Assembly: GCA_958430865.1 (NCBI GenBank)
Contig: CAUDNR010000589.1
Span: 2,837 to 28,670, forward strand
DNA: 25,834 bases
Origin: Entrophospora sp. SA101
Lineage: Eukaryota; Glomeromycota; Glomeromycetes; Entrophosporales; Entrophosporaceae
Direction: 5' to 3'
Under the pieces are notes generated by a model. That model did not search any database, was not told where the DNA came from, and worked only from the letters and a program-made list of their open reading frames with translations. Within the stretch, counting starts at the first letter, position 1; each line of letters opens with the position of its first letter. Position numbers and translations under genes: made by a program. This document shows, piece by piece, positions 25,269 to 25,834 of the stretch.

Positions 25269-25834
25269 CTACATAAAATTATTGGTAAACCATGAATGAT
25301 TAAGATTAATCCCGCCAATATCTCTGATACAATTACTGAATGTGGAAATGAAATCTATTTCATCTAATAATGTATCGGTAAACATTGGAATAGGTAGAGG
25401 TAGATCAGAATCGGACCATTTTCCATCTGAATAATTAGGGTATTCGATTTTAATTTTAGAATTAAGTTTTTTCATCACTTCTTCGCTAACCCCTTTACAT
25501 CCCTTCAAACTAAGATATTTCAAATTAGTACAATTGCGTGATATCTCCTCAACAGCTTTATTATCAATCGAACAATAACCAAGCTCAAGATGTCTAAGTT
25601 TTGGGCATGAGTGGGTAATTTCAGTAATACATCGATTAGTGAGACATTTACATGAATTAAGACTTAAGTGTATTAATTTCGGACAAAATTTTGCAATTTC
25701 TATAATTGGTATATTAGTAAAACCATAACTTCGATTAAGAATAAGAAAACGTATATCTGGGCATGAATGCAGAATTGCACTGATCAAAGCATCCGAGATT
25801 TTTAAACCTTCCAAACTAAGATATACCATCTTTG
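25269..25834 (-). CDS. AMN1/F-box-type leucine-rich repeat protein, 5' end beyond the window (unit 2)
   Basis: The frame runs from the stop at 25269 to the window edge. The most distal ATG seen (MVYLSLEGL, 25829) is internal, because the unit 1 gene continues upstream of the same Met. It contains the same four LRRs; the middle two and a half are unchanged from unit 1 at residue level. The repeat nearest the N-terminus differs at several surface-type positions (R/S, K/S, R/H, I/F, D/N, S/T). The acidic tail is rewritten (SDGKWSDSDLPLPIPMFTD) before returning to GGINLNHSWFTNNFM. Protein-interaction role inferred from the repeat type. Confidence 0.75.
   Translation of the reverse strand, partial: KMVYLSLEGLKISDALISAILHSCPDIRFLILNRSYGFTNIPIIEIAKFCPKLIHLSLNSCKCLTNRCITEITHSCPKLRHLELGYCSIDNKAVEEISRNCTNLKYLSLKGCKGVSEEVMKKLNSKIKIEYPNYSDGKWSDSDLPLPIPMFTDTLLDEIDFISTFSNCIRDIGGINLNHSWFTNNFM

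Larger units (their letters stand above)
14483..25834. repeat. Unit 2 of a large two-copy segment (runs off the window)
   Basis: Same gene order and orientation as 40-13463. It lacks both MITEs, the 19-bp hairpin segment, the 25-bp twin hairpin and the coiled-coil gene. It has its own frameshift in the RING gene. This unit is contiguous with the ATPase with no Ns. It is cut by the window end inside the LRR gene. Confidence 0.9.

Noticed and set aside
1..25834. CRISPR arrays, tRNA or rRNA genes, bacterial ribosome-binding sites
   Set aside because: None seen. The only repeats are segmental, MITE, hairpin or within coding sequence, and the intron-bearing genes show a eukaryotic nuclear origin.

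Overview
This is nuclear DNA of an arbuscular mycorrhizal fungus (Glomeromycotina), most likely Rhizophagus irregularis or a close relative. The DNA is very AT-rich. Genes carry short GT-AG introns. The proteins belong to types I recognise as expanded in that lineage: zinc-ribbon repeats fused to a nuclease, Uma2-like proteins, Myb/SANT-like and RING proteins, a coiled-coil protein with a lineage-type C-terminal domain, retropepsin-like proteins and AMN1-type leucine-rich repeats. No tRNA, rRNA, CRISPR array or bacterial-style operon was seen.

The window holds two copies of one gene series in the same orientation: unit 1 (about 40-13463) and unit 2 (about 14483 to the window end). The order in each is: CCHC zinc-finger-like protein (-), five zinc ribbons plus endonuclease (+), six-exon Uma2-like protein (-), Myb/SANT-like pseudogene (+), RING protein (+; frameshifted in unit 2), spliced nuclease-like gene (+; damaged in both), exon remnant (+), retropepsin-like protein (-), LRR protein (-). 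Unit 1 also has a coiled-coil gene (9885-11408) with no counterpart in unit 2. Between the units lie a 10-N assembly gap (13464-13473), a truncated A32/FtsK-HerA-type ATPase and a spacer.

Divergence between the units is sharply mosaic. Long stretches are about 99% identical (8 differences by my count in the 1.28-kb zinc-ribbon gene). Adjacent blocks are diverged paralogues: the first gene, the cassette 7430-11565 versus 21530-24090, a 38-bp patch in the Uma2-like gene, and both ends of the LRR gene. The N gap is the only link between the two units, so tandem placement is not proven by contiguous sequence.

Two kinds of small insertion stand out. Unit 1 carries two apparently identical 176-bp hAT-like MITEs, each with a perfect 8-bp target duplication and an intact empty site in unit 2. 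Both units carry a family of 24-26-bp twin micro-hairpins: two abutting perfect stems of 4-5 bp, each with a 3-nt loop. One of these is cleanly present in unit 1 and absent from unit 2. The twin-hairpin family is my candidate for an undescribed element.

The genes do not form an obvious pathway. What links them is a concentration of nuclease-fold, zinc-binding and transposon-derived domains in a segment that is duplicating, converting and decaying.
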